Translations under genes and position numbers: made by a program
The notes under the pieces: model-generated
The model's input: only the letters and a program-made list of their open reading frames with translations
The model's database searches: none
What the model was told of the DNA's origin: nothing
Part shown: one piece after another, positions 7,674-16,724 of the stretch
How the letters are laid out: each line of letters begins with the position of its first letter
Position numbering within the stretch: the first letter of the stretch is position 1
From: Burkholderiales bacterium
GTDB lineage: Bacteria; Pseudomonadota; Gammaproteobacteria; Burkholderiales; Burkholderiaceae_C
Reading direction: 5' to 3'
DNA: 64,000 nucleotides
Assembly: GCA_947464185.1 (NCBI GenBank)
Contig: CANHVY010000012.1
Coordinates: forward strand, 21,265-85,264

Positions 7674-8644
7674 GCGACTTCACCACCCTGCAGCCCGACC
7701 GTCAGGTCAGCGTGCGCGACACCTTCGGCATCGACAGCCCGATGACGGTGCCGGCCTTCAGCCAGCGCACCGGGTATGTGCCCGAGGTGGACGACGCCTA
7801 CCGCTTCAACGCGGACGTCACGCTCGCGCTGCTGGCCGGCTTTTCTCGTGACCGGCGCGTGCTGGTACAGGGCCTGCACGGCACGGGCAAGAGCTCGCAC
7901 GTCGAGCAGGTGGCCGCGCGCCTGAACTGGCCCTGCGTGCGCGTCAACCTGGACGGGCATGTGAGCCGGCTCGACCTCGTGGGCCGCGACGCCGTGGTGC
8001 TGCGCGAAGGCCAGCAGGTGACCGAGTTCCAGGAAGGCATCCTGCCCTGGGCGCTGCAGCGCCCGGTGGCCTTGGTCTTTGATGAGTACGACGCCGGCCG
8101 GCCGGATGTGATGTTCGTCCTGCAGCGCCTGCTCGAGCGCGACGGTCGCTTCACGCTGATGGACCAGAACCGCGTGCTCAAGCCGCACCCGGCGTTCCGC
8201 CTGTTCGCCACCGCCAACACCGTGGGCCTGGGCAACCTCAACGGCCTGTACCACGGCGCCCAGCGCCTGAACCACGCGCAGATCGACCGCTGGAACATCG
8301 TGGCCGCGCTGAACTACCTGCCTGCGGCGGAGGAAGCCGCCATCGTCACCGCCCGCGTGCCCTTCCTGAACGACGAGAGGGGCCGGGCCCTGGTGCGCCA
8401 GATGGTGGCGTTGGCTGCGCTCACGCGCAAAGGCTTCGAGGCCGGCGACCTTTCCACGCTGATGTCGCCGCGCACCGTCATCACCTGGGCGGAAAACTTC
8501 GAGCTCTTTGGCGATGTCGCCCAGGCGCTGCGCCTGTCCTTCGTCAACAAGTGCGACGCCGCCGAGCAGCCCGTGGTGGCGGAATACTTTCAGCGCTGCT
8601 TTGACCGGGAGCTGGGATTGACGGGCGTGATGGCTGCTCTCTAA
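7670..8644 (+). CDS. cobS: Cobaltochelatase AAA subunit CobS
   Basis: AAA+ ATPase subunit of the aerobic CobNST cobaltochelatase, which inserts cobalt into hydrogenobyrinic acid a,c-diamide. The 324-residue protein follows the CobS pattern from end to end: QVSVRDTFGIDSPMTVPAFS, Walker A GLHGTGKSS, WPCVRVNLDGHVSRLDLVGRD, Walker B ALVFDEYDAGRPDVMF, sensor region FRLFATANTVGLGN, and QIDRWNIVAALNYLP. Its ATG overlaps the iclR stop. cobT follows 50 bases later, but no cobN or other cobalamin gene is present, so it may serve a distant cobN or another chelatase-like target. Confidence 0.88.
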   Translation: MSDFTTLQPDRQVSVRDTFGIDSPMTVPAFSQRTGYVPEVDDAYRFNADVTLALLAGFSRDRRVLVQGLHGTGKSSHVEQVAARLNWPCVRVNLDGHVSRLDLVGRDAVVLREGQQVTEFQEGILPWALQRPVALVFDEYDAGRPDVMFVLQRLLERDGRFTLMDQNRVLKPHPAFRLFATANTVGLGNLNGLYHGAQRLNHAQIDRWNIVAALNYLPAAEEAAIVTARVPFLNDERGRALVRQMVALAALTRKGFEAGDLSTLMSPRTVITWAENFELFGDVAQALRLSFVNKCDAAEQPVVAEYFQRCFDRELGLTGVMAAL

Positions 8645-8694
8645 GCAGCAGCCGTCCGTCGTCATTCCACAGAACTCCACGGCACCGCCGACCC

Positions 8695-10425
8695 ATGGCA
8701 GACCACGCCAGCCTCGCCAGCACCATCCGGGGCCAGCAGCGCCTGGACGAGCTGTGCGCCGCCGCCCTGCGCGCCTTGGCGGGGCAGGGCGACCTGCATT
8801 TCCGTGGAGGGCGGCTGTTCCGGGGGCGGCAGCGCTTGCCGCTGTACGCCGCACACCTGCACCCGTCGCATGAGCAGGACGGTCTGGATTCGTTCCGCGG
8901 CGCGGCCGATGGCCTGGCGCTGCGGCTGTCGCGCTCTGACCCGGGGCTGCACCGCGTCCACCAACCCGAAGATCCGGTGGAGCGCGCGTTGTTCGACCTC
9001 TTCGAGCAGTTGCGCGTCGAGGCGCTGGCAGGCGACGAGTGGCCTGGCGTGCGGCACAACCTGCGCCACCGCTTCGAAGCCTGGCTGCTGGCCTTCCACC
9101 ATGGGGGGCTGACCGAGACGGCCAGCGGCCTGCTGGTGTTCACGGTGGCCCAGACCACCCGCGCGCGGCTGACCGGCGACCCCGTGCTCGAGGAAACCGA
9201 AGACCTGATGGAGGCCACCCGCGCGGGCATCGGGCCGGCCATCGGCCATGCGCTGGCCGCCATGCGTCGTCAACGGCTCGATCAGGCGGCCTTTGCGCCG
9301 CACGCGCTGGAGCTCGCCCGCTGGGTGGCGCAGCAACTGGCCGATGCCGCCGCCCTGGCTGCCGAGGACGGCGGCGAAGACAAGCCCTTCGACAGCCGCA
9401 TCGCGCTGGGCATGCGCATGGAGTTCGAGGAAGGCGACGTCGAGGATGACGCGGCGGCCTGGGTGCTGACCGCTGCGCGCGACGTGCGTGACGGCGAAGA
9501 CGCCTACCGCGTCTTCACCACGGACCACGACAGGGAGCTGGATGCGTCCGCCTTGGTGCGCGCAGCCCAGCTCGACGAGTTCCGCGAGCAGCTGGACCGC
9601 CACGTGCAGTCCCAGGGCGTGAACGTGGCGCGGCTGGCGCGCGAGCTGATGGCGTTGCTGGCCACGCCGACCCGCGACGACTGGGCGCAGGCGCAGGAAG
9701 AGGGCTTCATCGACGGCCGGCGCCTGGCCCAGCTCATCACCTCGCCCACCGAGCGGCGGCTGTTCCGCCAGCCCGTGCGCGAGCCTGTGGCCGATGCGGC
9801 GGTCACCTTCCTGATCGACTGCTCGGGCTCCATGCGCACGCACCGCCAGGCGGTGTCGGCGATGGTGGACGTGTTCGCCCGCGCGCTGGAGCTGTCTGGT
9901 GCGACCAGCGAGATCCTGGGCTTCACCACGGGCGCCTGGAACGGCGGCCGTGCCGCCAAGGATTGGCAACGCGCCGGCCGCCCGACCCGTCCGGGCCGGC
10001 TCAACGAGGTGCTGCACCTGGTGTTCAAGGCCGCCGAGACCCCGTGGCGCCGTGCCCGGCGCGACCTCGCTGCCATGCTCAAGGAAGACGCCTTCCGCGA
10101 GGGCATCGACGGCGAGGCATTGCGATGGGCGGCGCAGCGGCTGCGGTCCCGGCCCGAGCGGCGCAGACTGCTGATCGTCATCTCCGACGGCTGCCCCATG
10201 GACGCAGCCACCGGCTTGGCCAACGACCCGCATCTGCTGGACCGTCACCTGCAGCAGGTGGCCGGCGACCTGGAGGCCGCCGGCGACATCGAACTCGCGG
10301 CCGTGGGCGTGGGCCTGGACCTGAGCCCCTACTACCGCTGCAGCCAGGTCATTGACCTGGCCTCTTCAGGCCTGCGGCACCGCGTGTTTGCCGAAGTGAT
10401 GGGCTTGATGGGTCGCCGCGGCTGA
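8695..10425 (+). CDS. cobT: Cobaltochelatase VWA subunit CobT
   Basis: 576-residue partner of CobS. The N-terminal two thirds is an acidic CobT region; the C-terminal third is a von Willebrand A domain. That domain has the metal site DCSGSM (about residues 380-385) and the CobT-type segment VISDGCPMDAATG, followed by a PYYRCSQVIDL segment. The ATG at 8695 opens the conserved N-terminus. It converges on the Rrf2 gene with only ten bases between the stops. In the canonical enzyme CobS and CobT form a two-ring ATPase that drives CobN, which is absent here. Confidence 0.88.
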   Translation: MADHASLASTIRGQQRLDELCAAALRALAGQGDLHFRGGRLFRGRQRLPLYAAHLHPSHEQDGLDSFRGAADGLALRLSRSDPGLHRVHQPEDPVERALFDLFEQLRVEALAGDEWPGVRHNLRHRFEAWLLAFHHGGLTETASGLLVFTVAQTTRARLTGDPVLEETEDLMEATRAGIGPAIGHALAAMRRQRLDQAAFAPHALELARWVAQQLADAAALAAEDGGEDKPFDSRIALGMRMEFEEGDVEDDAAAWVLTAARDVRDGEDAYRVFTTDHDRELDASALVRAAQLDEFREQLDRHVQSQGVNVARLARELMALLATPTRDDWAQAQEEGFIDGRRLAQLITSPTERRLFRQPVREPVADAAVTFLIDCSGSMRTHRQAVSAMVDVFARALELSGATSEILGFTTGAWNGGRAAKDWQRAGRPTRPGRLNEVLHLVFKAAETPWRRARRDLAAMLKEDAFREGIDGEALRWAAQRLRSRPERRRLLIVISDGCPMDAATGLANDPHLLDRHLQQVAGDLEAAGDIELAAVGVGLDLSPYYRCSQVIDLASSGLRHRVFAEVMGLMGRRG

Positions 10426-10435
10426 GCCGTGGCCG

Positions 10436-10957
10436 TCAGGCCACCATCGAGTGCGCGAGGGCAAACACCGAGTTGGGCGCCCGGGTGCGCACCGGCTTGA
10501 CCACAGGGGCGGCCGAGATCCCGAGCCTGTGGGATGGCAACTCGATCTTCACGCCCTTGTCGATCTGTTCCTGGGCCAGGCTGGCCAGCGTGATGGTCGA
10601 CATGTGCCGCAGCATGACATCGTGCAACTGTCGCCAGAGGTCTCGAGAGAAGTCCGTGGACGTGGACTCACCGTGCGTGTCGGCTGCCAGGTCCTCCACC
10701 GGGTCGTCCACCGCCGAGACGATCTGCGCCACCGAGATCTCGCGGGCGTCACGCCCCAGTCGGTAGCCGCCGCCGGGCCCGCGGGCGCTTTCCACCAGAC
10801 CGTCACGGCGGAGGTGGCTGAACAATTGTTCCAGGTACGACAGCGACACCTGCCGCCGCTTGCTGATGGACCCCAAGGACACGGGGCCCCGTGGCGCGTG
10901 CAGGGCCAGGTCGATCAGTGCCGCCACAGCTACTCGGCCTTTGGTGCTCATCCGCAT
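10436..10957 (-). CDS. Rrf2-family transcriptional regulator without cluster cysteines
   Basis: 173-residue regulator. The N-terminal winged helix is clear: MRMSTKGRVAVAALIDLALH, ISKRRQVSLSYLEQLF, then the wing GLVESARGPGGGYRLGR. The C-terminal dimer helix follows. Where IscR carries three cysteines for an Fe-S cluster, this protein reads DLAADTHGESTSTDFSRDL, with no cysteine. It therefore probably senses something else or acts as an apo-type repressor. The ATG at 10957 has AAAGGA upstream. It is divergent from the NhaR-type gene, with about 105 bases between starts. Confidence 0.88.
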   Translation of the reverse strand: MRMSTKGRVAVAALIDLALHAPRGPVSLGSISKRRQVSLSYLEQLFSHLRRDGLVESARGPGGGYRLGRDAREISVAQIVSAVDDPVEDLAADTHGESTSTDFSRDLWRQLHDVMLRHMSTITLASLAQEQIDKGVKIELPSHRLGISAAPVVKPVRTRAPNSVFALAHSMVA

Positions 10958-11062
10958 GGTGCTTTCCTTTCGGGGTTGAACGAAGAGTGGCGCGACTTTA
11001 GGATTGCGCATGATTCGAGTAAATTCGAATTTCAATCGTTTGTACTTCGAGAAAAACGCATC

Positions 11063-11962
11063 ATGGGTGTCAACTTCAAGCACTTGCATTACTTCTGGGT
11101 GGCCGCCAAGGCAGGGGGCGTGGTGCGGGCTGGCGAGCAGTTGCACACCACGCCGCAGACGCTGTCGAGCCAGATCAAGCTGCTCGAAGACCGCCTGGGC
11201 CGGAGGCTGTTTCGCAAGAGCGGTCGCAAGCTTGAGCTCACCGAAGACGGGCGGGTGGCCCTTCGTTACGCCGAAGAAATCTTCGGCCTTGGCAGCGAAC
11301 TGGAAGCGGCCATGCGCGAGCGGCGCAGCGGCGGTGGCGAGGTGCTGGAGTTTCGTGTCGGCATCGAGGATGCGGTGGCCAAGTCCGTGGCCTACATGCT
11401 GCTGGAACCTGCACTGGCGCTGGCGCAGCCCATGCGGCTGATCTGCACCGAGGGTCGTTTCGATGACCTGCTCGCGCAGCTGGCGCTGCACCGCATGGAC
11501 CTGGTGATCGCCGACGAGCCGCTGCCCCGCGGGCTGGCGGTGAAGGCCTACAACCACGTGCTGGGCAGTTCGTCGATGAGCTTCTTCTGCGCCCCGGCGC
11601 TGGCTCGGCAGCTGGAGGGTCCGTTTCCCGAATGCCTGAACGATGTGCCCATGCTGATTCCCAGCGCCCAGTCGACGGTGCGTTCGCAGGTCGAGTCCTG
11701 GTTGACCTTGCACGGCCTGCGTCCCCGCATCGTGGGCGAATTCGATGATGGTGCGCTGATGAAGGCCTTCGGTCGCGAGGGGCGCGGCGTCTTCATCTCC
11801 CCCAGCGCCGTCGAGCAGCAGACATGCGCGCAATACGACGTGCAGGTCATCGGCCGCAGCAGCGAACTGGTCGAGCAGTTCTACGCGATCTCGGTGGAGC
11901 GGCGCATCTCGCACCCGGGCGTGGCGGCCATCACACAGGCGGCGCGCGCCACCTTGCTGTGA
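11063..11962 (+). CDS. nhaR: NhaR-type LysR-family regulator
   Basis: 299-residue LysR regulator. The N-terminal helix-turn-helix begins MGVNFKHLHYFWVAAKAGGV and contains TPQTLSSQIKLLEDRLGRRLF, close to NhaR, the activator of the Na+/H+ antiporter gene nhaA. The C-terminal ligand-binding domain contains GIEDAVAKSVAYMLLEP and VLGSSSMSFFCAPALA. The ATG at 11063 matches the family N-terminus. The upstream region has the perfect palindrome AATTCGAATT at 11022-11031 and a related ATTCGA repeat just before it, a possible LysR site. No nhaA is in the window, so the target may be elsewhere. Confidence 0.8.
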   Translation: MGVNFKHLHYFWVAAKAGGVVRAGEQLHTTPQTLSSQIKLLEDRLGRRLFRKSGRKLELTEDGRVALRYAEEIFGLGSELEAAMRERRSGGGEVLEFRVGIEDAVAKSVAYMLLEPALALAQPMRLICTEGRFDDLLAQLALHRMDLVIADEPLPRGLAVKAYNHVLGSSSMSFFCAPALARQLEGPFPECLNDVPMLIPSAQSTVRSQVESWLTLHGLRPRIVGEFDDGALMKAFGREGRGVFISPSAVEQQTCAQYDVQVIGRSSELVEQFYAISVERRISHPGVAAITQAARATLL

Positions 11963-12197
11963 GCCCCCGAGGGCTGGGCGGTGCCCGGCCCGGCCCCCCG
12001 CGGGGGCGCTGGAAAACTTGGGAGCGGCCCTGCGTTTTCTTGTGAGCCCGAAAGATGCGTGTGGTGCTCTTCACTGGCGCCTTGTCGGGAGCCTGGCTTG
12101 AAGCGGCTTGTTCAGCTTGAGGGACATGCCTGTCAGCCCATGCCTGTCAGCACGTGCGAGCTGCGGGCCCCAACAGCGCCAGGCCGCTGTAAGAAGG

Positions 12198-12965
12198 TCA
12201 ATCTGCATACCCGGGATGGGTGTTGTCCAGCACCCTCATCATGGCCGCGAAGTAGAGCCTTTCACGCTCGGAACGGGAGTGGCTGTCGTCCTGACTGGGT
12301 GTCTGCACTCGGCTGATCACTTCGTCGCTGAGCACTTGCAGGGGCTTGCCGGTGCTCATCGCCAGCACTTGAGTCTGGCAGGCCTTTTCGAGCTTGTACA
12401 GCCGTCGGTAGGCCTGCGCCACGGTGTCGCCAATCGCAATGACACCATGGTTCTTCATGAACAAGATCGTCTTGTTGCTCATCAACCGGGCCAATCGCTC
12501 GCCTTCATCCAGCGTCGATGCCACGCCCGTGTAGGTGTCGTCGTAGGCGATGTGGCCGTGAAAGAAGGCGGCTGTCTGTGTGGATGGCAGCAGACGGTTG
12601 TCTTGCAGCATGTTGAGTGCAAGAGCCCATGGCTGATGCGTGTGCATCACGACTTTCGCTCCCGTCAATCTGTGCAGGGGAGCGTGGATGCACTGGGCCG
12701 AGCGTTCGACCAGGCCTTCTCCCTCGATCGTCTGGCCCGCCTCGTTGAAGACCATCATGTCGCTGGCACGTGCCTCAGACCAATGCAACCCGAATGGCAG
12801 CACGAGGTACTGGTCCTGACGTCCGGGAACGCTGGCCGTGAAATGGTTGTCGATACCTTCTTCAAAGCCGTCCAGAACTGCCAGGCGCAGCGCGGCGGCC
12901 AGATGGATCTTGACTTGCTGGAGCGCGTCAGATTGAACGGCCGCCGGCAGTGAGTGAATGGTCAT
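12198..12965 (-). CDS. Class II aldolase/adducin-family protein
   Basis: 255-residue zinc-dependent aldolase or epimerase fold. Visible ligand histidines are in VVMHTHQPWALALNM and, later, FMKNHGVIAIGDTV. The substrate-binding region near the N-terminus is GFEEGIDNHFTASVPG. Such enzymes cleave or epimerise phosphorylated sugars or sugar acids; the substrate here cannot be told. The ATG at 12965 has a purine-rich GAAAGAG upstream; a longer reading exists but is not conserved. It is divergent from the TRAP binding-protein gene, so the two may handle the same compound. Confidence 0.85.
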   Translation of the reverse strand: MTIHSLPAAVQSDALQQVKIHLAAALRLAVLDGFEEGIDNHFTASVPGRQDQYLVLPFGLHWSEARASDMMVFNEAGQTIEGEGLVERSAQCIHAPLHRLTGAKVVMHTHQPWALALNMLQDNRLLPSTQTAAFFHGHIAYDDTYTGVASTLDEGERLARLMSNKTILFMKNHGVIAIGDTVAQAYRRLYKLEKACQTQVLAMSTGKPLQVLSDEVISRVQTPSQDDSHSRSERERLYFAAMMRVLDNTHPGYAD

Positions 12966-13184
12966 GATGGGGCTCTTCGAAAGGGGCCAGAAGTGGGTTC
13001 CATACATCATGCCCGTGTTCGAGCCGGATCCGGCATGGACAGCCACCAGCGCAGGCCTTTTCCCGGGCACTTCCAGGGTCATGGACCCCGCAAAAACCCG
13101 GATGGTGACAGCGGGTCGCGGCCCCATAATCTTCACGGTTCGGGCCATGTACAGGCCTGCATCTGCGTCATGAGGAGACCTCAA

Positions 13185-14159
13185 GTGAAGCCAAGCAAAT
13201 TCCTGTTGACCCTGGGACTGGCCCTGGGTCTGACCTCCGCCGCCGTTGCGCAGCAGATCACCATGCGCAATGCCATCTCGGTGGCGCAGAACTCCCATGC
13301 GGGTGAGGCCATCGACACCCTGGCCCGCGAGGTGGAAAGGCGTACCAACGGCCGCATCGTCATCAAGAACTTCTACTCGGGCTCTCTGGGCGGCGAGCGC
13401 GAGGTGATGGAGTCGGTGCAGCTGGGCACGCAGGAGCTGGCCCACAACTCCACTGGCCCGGTGCCGAATTTCGTGCCTGAGACCCGCATCCTGGACGTGC
13501 CCTTCCTGTTCCGCGACAAGGCCCACGCCCGTGCGGTACTGGACGGGCCTATTGGTCAAGAGCTGCTGGCGAAGTTCGAATCCAAGGGCTTCAAGGCCCT
13601 GGCCTGGACGGAGAACGGCGTGCGTCACATGACCAACAACAAGCGCCCCATCAACGAGCCCAATGACCTCAAGGGCTTGAAGATGCGCACCATGGAGAAC
13701 CCGGTGCACGTGGCCGCCTACAAGGGCCTGGGCATCGTCACCACGCCCATGGCCTTCCCTGAAGTGTTCACGGCCCTGCAGCAAGGCACCGTGGATGGCC
13801 AGGAGAACCCGCTGTCGGTGATCATGGCCGCCAACTTCGACCAGGTGCAAAAGCACATGACCCTGACCGGTCACGTGTACTCGCCCTCGGTCTACCTGAT
13901 GAACAAGGCGGTGTGGGACAAGCTCAGCGCGGGCGACAAGCAGATCTTCCTGGATGCCGCCAAGGAGGGCGTCAAGGCCAACCGCGCGCGGGTGGACAAG
14001 GACGATGCCAACGGTGTGGCGGAGTTGCGCAAGAAGGGCATGACCGTGATCGAGAACGTGGACAAGGCCAAGTTCATCGCCACACTGGGCCCGGTTTACG
14101 CGGAGTTCGAAAAGCAGTTCGGCAAGGCCAACCTGGATCGCATCCGCAACTACAAGTGA
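13185..14159 (+). CDS. dctP: TRAP transporter solute-binding protein, DctP type
   Basis: 324-residue periplasmic binding protein. It has a Sec signal peptide (KFLLTLGLALGLTSAAVAQQ). The mature protein carries the DctP family pattern: GRIVIKNFYSGSLGGEREVME, RILDVPFLFRDKAHA, then DLKGLKMRTMENPVHVAAYK, where the carboxylate-binding arginine is expected, and FTALQQGTVDGQENP. I prefer the GTG at 13185 because GAGGAGA lies eight bases before it; an ATG 15 bases upstream is in frame. It is followed by a probable attenuating terminator and then dctQ and dctM, a layout giving excess binding protein. The ligand is unknown; an organic or sugar acid is likely for the family. Confidence 0.92.
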   Translation: MKPSKFLLTLGLALGLTSAAVAQQITMRNAISVAQNSHAGEAIDTLAREVERRTNGRIVIKNFYSGSLGGEREVMESVQLGTQELAHNSTGPVPNFVPETRILDVPFLFRDKAHARAVLDGPIGQELLAKFESKGFKALAWTENGVRHMTNNKRPINEPNDLKGLKMRTMENPVHVAAYKGLGIVTTPMAFPEVFTALQQGTVDGQENPLSVIMAANFDQVQKHMTLTGHVYSPSVYLMNKAVWDKLSAGDKQIFLDAAKEGVKANRARVDKDDANGVAELRKKGMTVIENVDKAKFIATLGPVYAEFEKQFGKANLDRIRNYK

Positions 14160-14192
14160 TCTGACCCCGTCTCAAGACGCTTGACGATTCCG

Positions 14193-14231
14193 ACGCCCGT
14201 CCGGTTCACACTGGCGGGCGTTTTGTCTTTT
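14193..14231 (+). terminator. Terminator/attenuator between dctP and dctQ
   Basis: ACGCCCG (14193-14199) and CGGGCGT (14215-14221) form a 7-bp stem followed by TTTTGTCTTTT. It lies 33 bases after the dctP stop and just before dctQ. It probably reduces read-through into the membrane subunits. Confidence 0.75.
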
Positions 14232-14248
14232 CTACAGGCAGCCTGCCG

Positions 14249-14743
14249 ATGAAACAACAGTTCTTGCGCCTTGAGCGCTGGACCACTTCAGTCTCGATGG
14301 CGGTAGCGTGTCTGATGCTGGCGCTGGCGTCCTGCTTCGCCATTCATCAGATCGTCACCCGGTTCATCCTGGAGTCCCCCGCGGAGTGGACGGAGGTGTT
14401 GATCCGCTTCAGCCTGATCTGGATGGTCTTCCTGGGCATTCCGACCGCCTTTCGGCAGGGGGCCATGGTGAGCGTGGACTTGCTGTACCGCATGAGCGGC
14501 GGGCGCATGCGCCGCGTGCTGGACACCGTGGTGGCCGTCGCTGCGCTCATGCTCAGCGGCGTCATCCTGTGGTGGGGTTGGGACTACGCCCAGCGTGGCC
14601 GTGTGCAGTCGATGATCGGCCTGGAGGGCGTGTCGATGTTCTGGGCTTACCTGGCACTGCCCGTGGGGGCCGTGTTCAGCATCATCGGCATCGTCGGCAA
14701 CTGGCTGGACCCCCAGCGTCTCGAACTGGAGAACGCGCAATGA
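14249..14743 (+). CDS. dctQ: TRAP transporter small permease, DctQ type
   Basis: 164-residue membrane protein with four predicted helices (about residues 15-35, 47-65, 88-108 and 127-148) and the DctQ segment SPAEWTEVLIRFSLIWMVFLG. In TRAP systems this subunit couples with the large DctM permease. Its stop overlaps the dctM start (ATGA), so the two are translationally coupled. Confidence 0.9.
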   Translation: MKQQFLRLERWTTSVSMAVACLMLALASCFAIHQIVTRFILESPAEWTEVLIRFSLIWMVFLGIPTAFRQGAMVSVDLLYRMSGGRMRRVLDTVVAVAALMLSGVILWWGWDYAQRGRVQSMIGLEGVSMFWAYLALPVGAVFSIIGIVGNWLDPQRLELENAQ

Positions 14744-16017
14744 GCACCGCCATGCTGATCACGATGATGCTGTGCTTTGCACTGAGCGTCTCGGTGGCCG
14801 TCTCCATCGGTCTGTCCGCCATCCTCGGCATCCAGCTGGCCAACGCCAACATGCTCATCTCCGTCAAGGAGATGTTCAACTCGATCAACAAGTTTCCGCT
14901 GGCCGCCATCCCCTTCTTCATCCTGGCCGGCAACCTGATGGAAACAGGGGGCATCTCCAAGCGCTTGATCGAGTTCTCCAAGAGCATCGTCGGGGGCATT
15001 CAGGGCGGCCTGCCCATCACGTGCGTGATGACCTGCATGATCTTTGCGGCAGTCTCGGGTTCTTCAGTGGCCACCACCTTCGCGATTGGCGCCATCCTGA
15101 TCCCGGCCTTGATCAAGCACGGCTATCCGCGCCCTTGGGCCACGTCCCTCCAGGCCACGGCGGCCGAACTGGGGGTGATCATTCCGCCGTCGATTCCCAT
15201 GATCTTGTTCGGCGTCAGCGCCGAGGTCTCCATCGGCGAGTTGTTCATTGCAGGTTTTGGCCCTGGTCTGCTGATCGGTGTGGCGCTCATGTTCTTCGTC
15301 TGGGCGTACTCGAAGTACAAAGGCTGGGGCAAGAACGACGGTGATGGCCGGCTGAGTTTTGGCAAGGCCACCTGGCAGGCGGGCTGGGCCTTGTTCATGC
15401 CGGTGATCGTGCTGGGCGGCATTTATGGAGGGGTGTTCACACCCACGGAAGCTGCCGCGGTTGCGGTGCTGTATTCCTTCATCGTGGGCACCTTCATTCA
15501 CCGGGAAATCAAGTTCAAGGACCTGTATCCCATTCTGCGCAAGTCCGTGATCTCCAGCGCCGTGATCATGTTCATCATCGCCAACGCGGGGCTGTTCGCA
15601 TTCCTGATCACCCGGGCGGGCGTGCCGGGCGCCATTGGGCAGTGGCTGGAGCAGGTGCTGCAGTCGCCCTTCTATTTCCTTCTGGGGGTGAACGCGGCCC
15701 TGTTCGTCATCGGCATGTTCATCGAAACCGGCGCGGCCATCATCGTGCTGGCCCCGATCTTGGTGCCGGTGGCCATCCACTTCGGCATCGATCCGGTCCA
15801 CTTCGGCACGATCATGGTGGTCAACCTGGCCCTGGGCATGATCACGCCACCCTTTGGCGTCAACCTGTTCGCAGCGTGTACGGTGGCCAGGATCTCGCTC
15901 GATCGCATCATCAAGGACCTGATACCGTTCATTTGCGTGATCCTGACCTGCCTGATGGTGATCACCTACGTGCCCGAGATCTCGCTGGCCTTGCGAGACC
16001 TGGTTTACGACAAGTAG
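14740..16017 (+). CDS. dctM: TRAP transporter large permease, DctM type
   Basis: 425-residue, strongly hydrophobic permease with about twelve helices. Family motifs are visible: FPLAAIPFFILAGNLMETGGI, FAAVSGSSVATTFAIGAI, ELGVIIPPSIPMILFG and NLALGMITPPFGVNLFA. It carries out Na+- or H+-driven uptake of the solute delivered by DctP. The gene ends the operon; about 60 bases separate it from the convergent cytochrome gene. Confidence 0.93.
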   Translation: MSTAMLITMMLCFALSVSVAVSIGLSAILGIQLANANMLISVKEMFNSINKFPLAAIPFFILAGNLMETGGISKRLIEFSKSIVGGIQGGLPITCVMTCMIFAAVSGSSVATTFAIGAILIPALIKHGYPRPWATSLQATAAELGVIIPPSIPMILFGVSAEVSIGELFIAGFGPGLLIGVALMFFVWAYSKYKGWGKNDGDGRLSFGKATWQAGWALFMPVIVLGGIYGGVFTPTEAAAVAVLYSFIVGTFIHREIKFKDLYPILRKSVISSAVIMFIIANAGLFAFLITRAGVPGAIGQWLEQVLQSPFYFLLGVNAALFVIGMFIETGAAIIVLAPILVPVAIHFGIDPVHFGTIMVVNLALGMITPPFGVNLFAACTVARISLDRIIKDLIPFICVILTCLMVITYVPEISLALRDLVYDK

Positions 16018-16074
16018 CCGCAGCGTGGAGCCGGGCCTGTTCGGGCCTCGGCGCCTTGAGCTGAGCTTGCACCT

Positions 16075-16722
16075 TCAGCGCAATTGCGCGAAGTAGTGCG
16101 CCATGTCGGCGATGTCGCGGTCGCTGAAGCCGCGCAGCACGCCGTTCATCATGGTGTCGCGTCCCTGGGCCTTGTTGTCGCGGAACTCGCGCATCGATTG
16201 CACCAGGTAGTCCTCGCGCTGGGCGGCCAGGCGCGGCATCTGCTGCTGGCCGGCGTAGCTGGGCAGGTGGCAGGTGCCGCAGAGCGCGCGCGAGGCGATG
16301 GCCTCACCGCGGCGGAAGGTGGCCTCATCGCGCGGTGTTTCTTGTGCCACTGCCGGCTGGCGGCTGTAGTGATCTGCCAGCGCCACGATCTCGGCATCGC
16401 TCACGCCGTTGAGCAGGCCCTGCATCGGCGCTATCTGCCGCAGGCCCTCGCGGATGAGGATCAGCGTGTTCTCCAGGAACACCTTGGGCTGGCCGGCCAG
16501 CGAAGGGCTGAGCGCCAGCACCGAGTTGCCGTTGGCGCCGTGGCAGGCCCCGCACATCGCAAGCGTCGCTGGCGGCGCGGCCGCCGAAGTTGCTGCGGTG
16601 GGCTGTGGGGCTGGGGCAGTGGCTGGGGATTGGGCCTGCGCCAAGGCAGGGTTCAGCGCCAGCATCGTCACGAAAAAGGCCACCGCCTTGCGGGCGGTGG
16701 CCATGCGGCCAGACACGGGCAT
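16075..16722 (-). CDS. Dihaem cytochrome c, c4-like
   Basis: 215-residue secreted cytochrome. An N-terminal signal (RKAVAFFVTMLALNPALAQAQ) is followed by an Ala/Pro linker and two cytochrome c domains with haem motifs CGACH and CGTCH. Candidate axial methionines are in IAPMQGLLNGVSD and in QGRDTMMNGVLRGF. Two similar domains and this size fit periplasmic c4-type electron carriers. It starts four bases after the stop of the dehydrogenase gene, so the two are probably co-expressed and the cytochrome is a likely electron acceptor. Confidence 0.88.
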   Translation of the reverse strand: MPVSGRMATARKAVAFFVTMLALNPALAQAQSPATAPAPQPTAATSAAAPPATLAMCGACHGANGNSVLALSPSLAGQPKVFLENTLILIREGLRQIAPMQGLLNGVSDAEIVALADHYSRQPAVAQETPRDEATFRRGEAIASRALCGTCHLPSYAGQQQMPRLAAQREDYLVQSMREFRDNKAQGRDTMMNGVLRGFSDRDIADMAHYFAQLR

Positions 16723-16724
16723 GC

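Noticed and set aside
8662..10248. A 528-codon open frame on the minus strand
   Set aside because: Antisense shadow of cobT with no recognisable domain; cobT itself has clear VWA motifs.
12966..13874. N-terminal extension of the class II aldolase
   Set aside because: It reads antisense through dctP; the family N-terminus fits the ATG at 12965.
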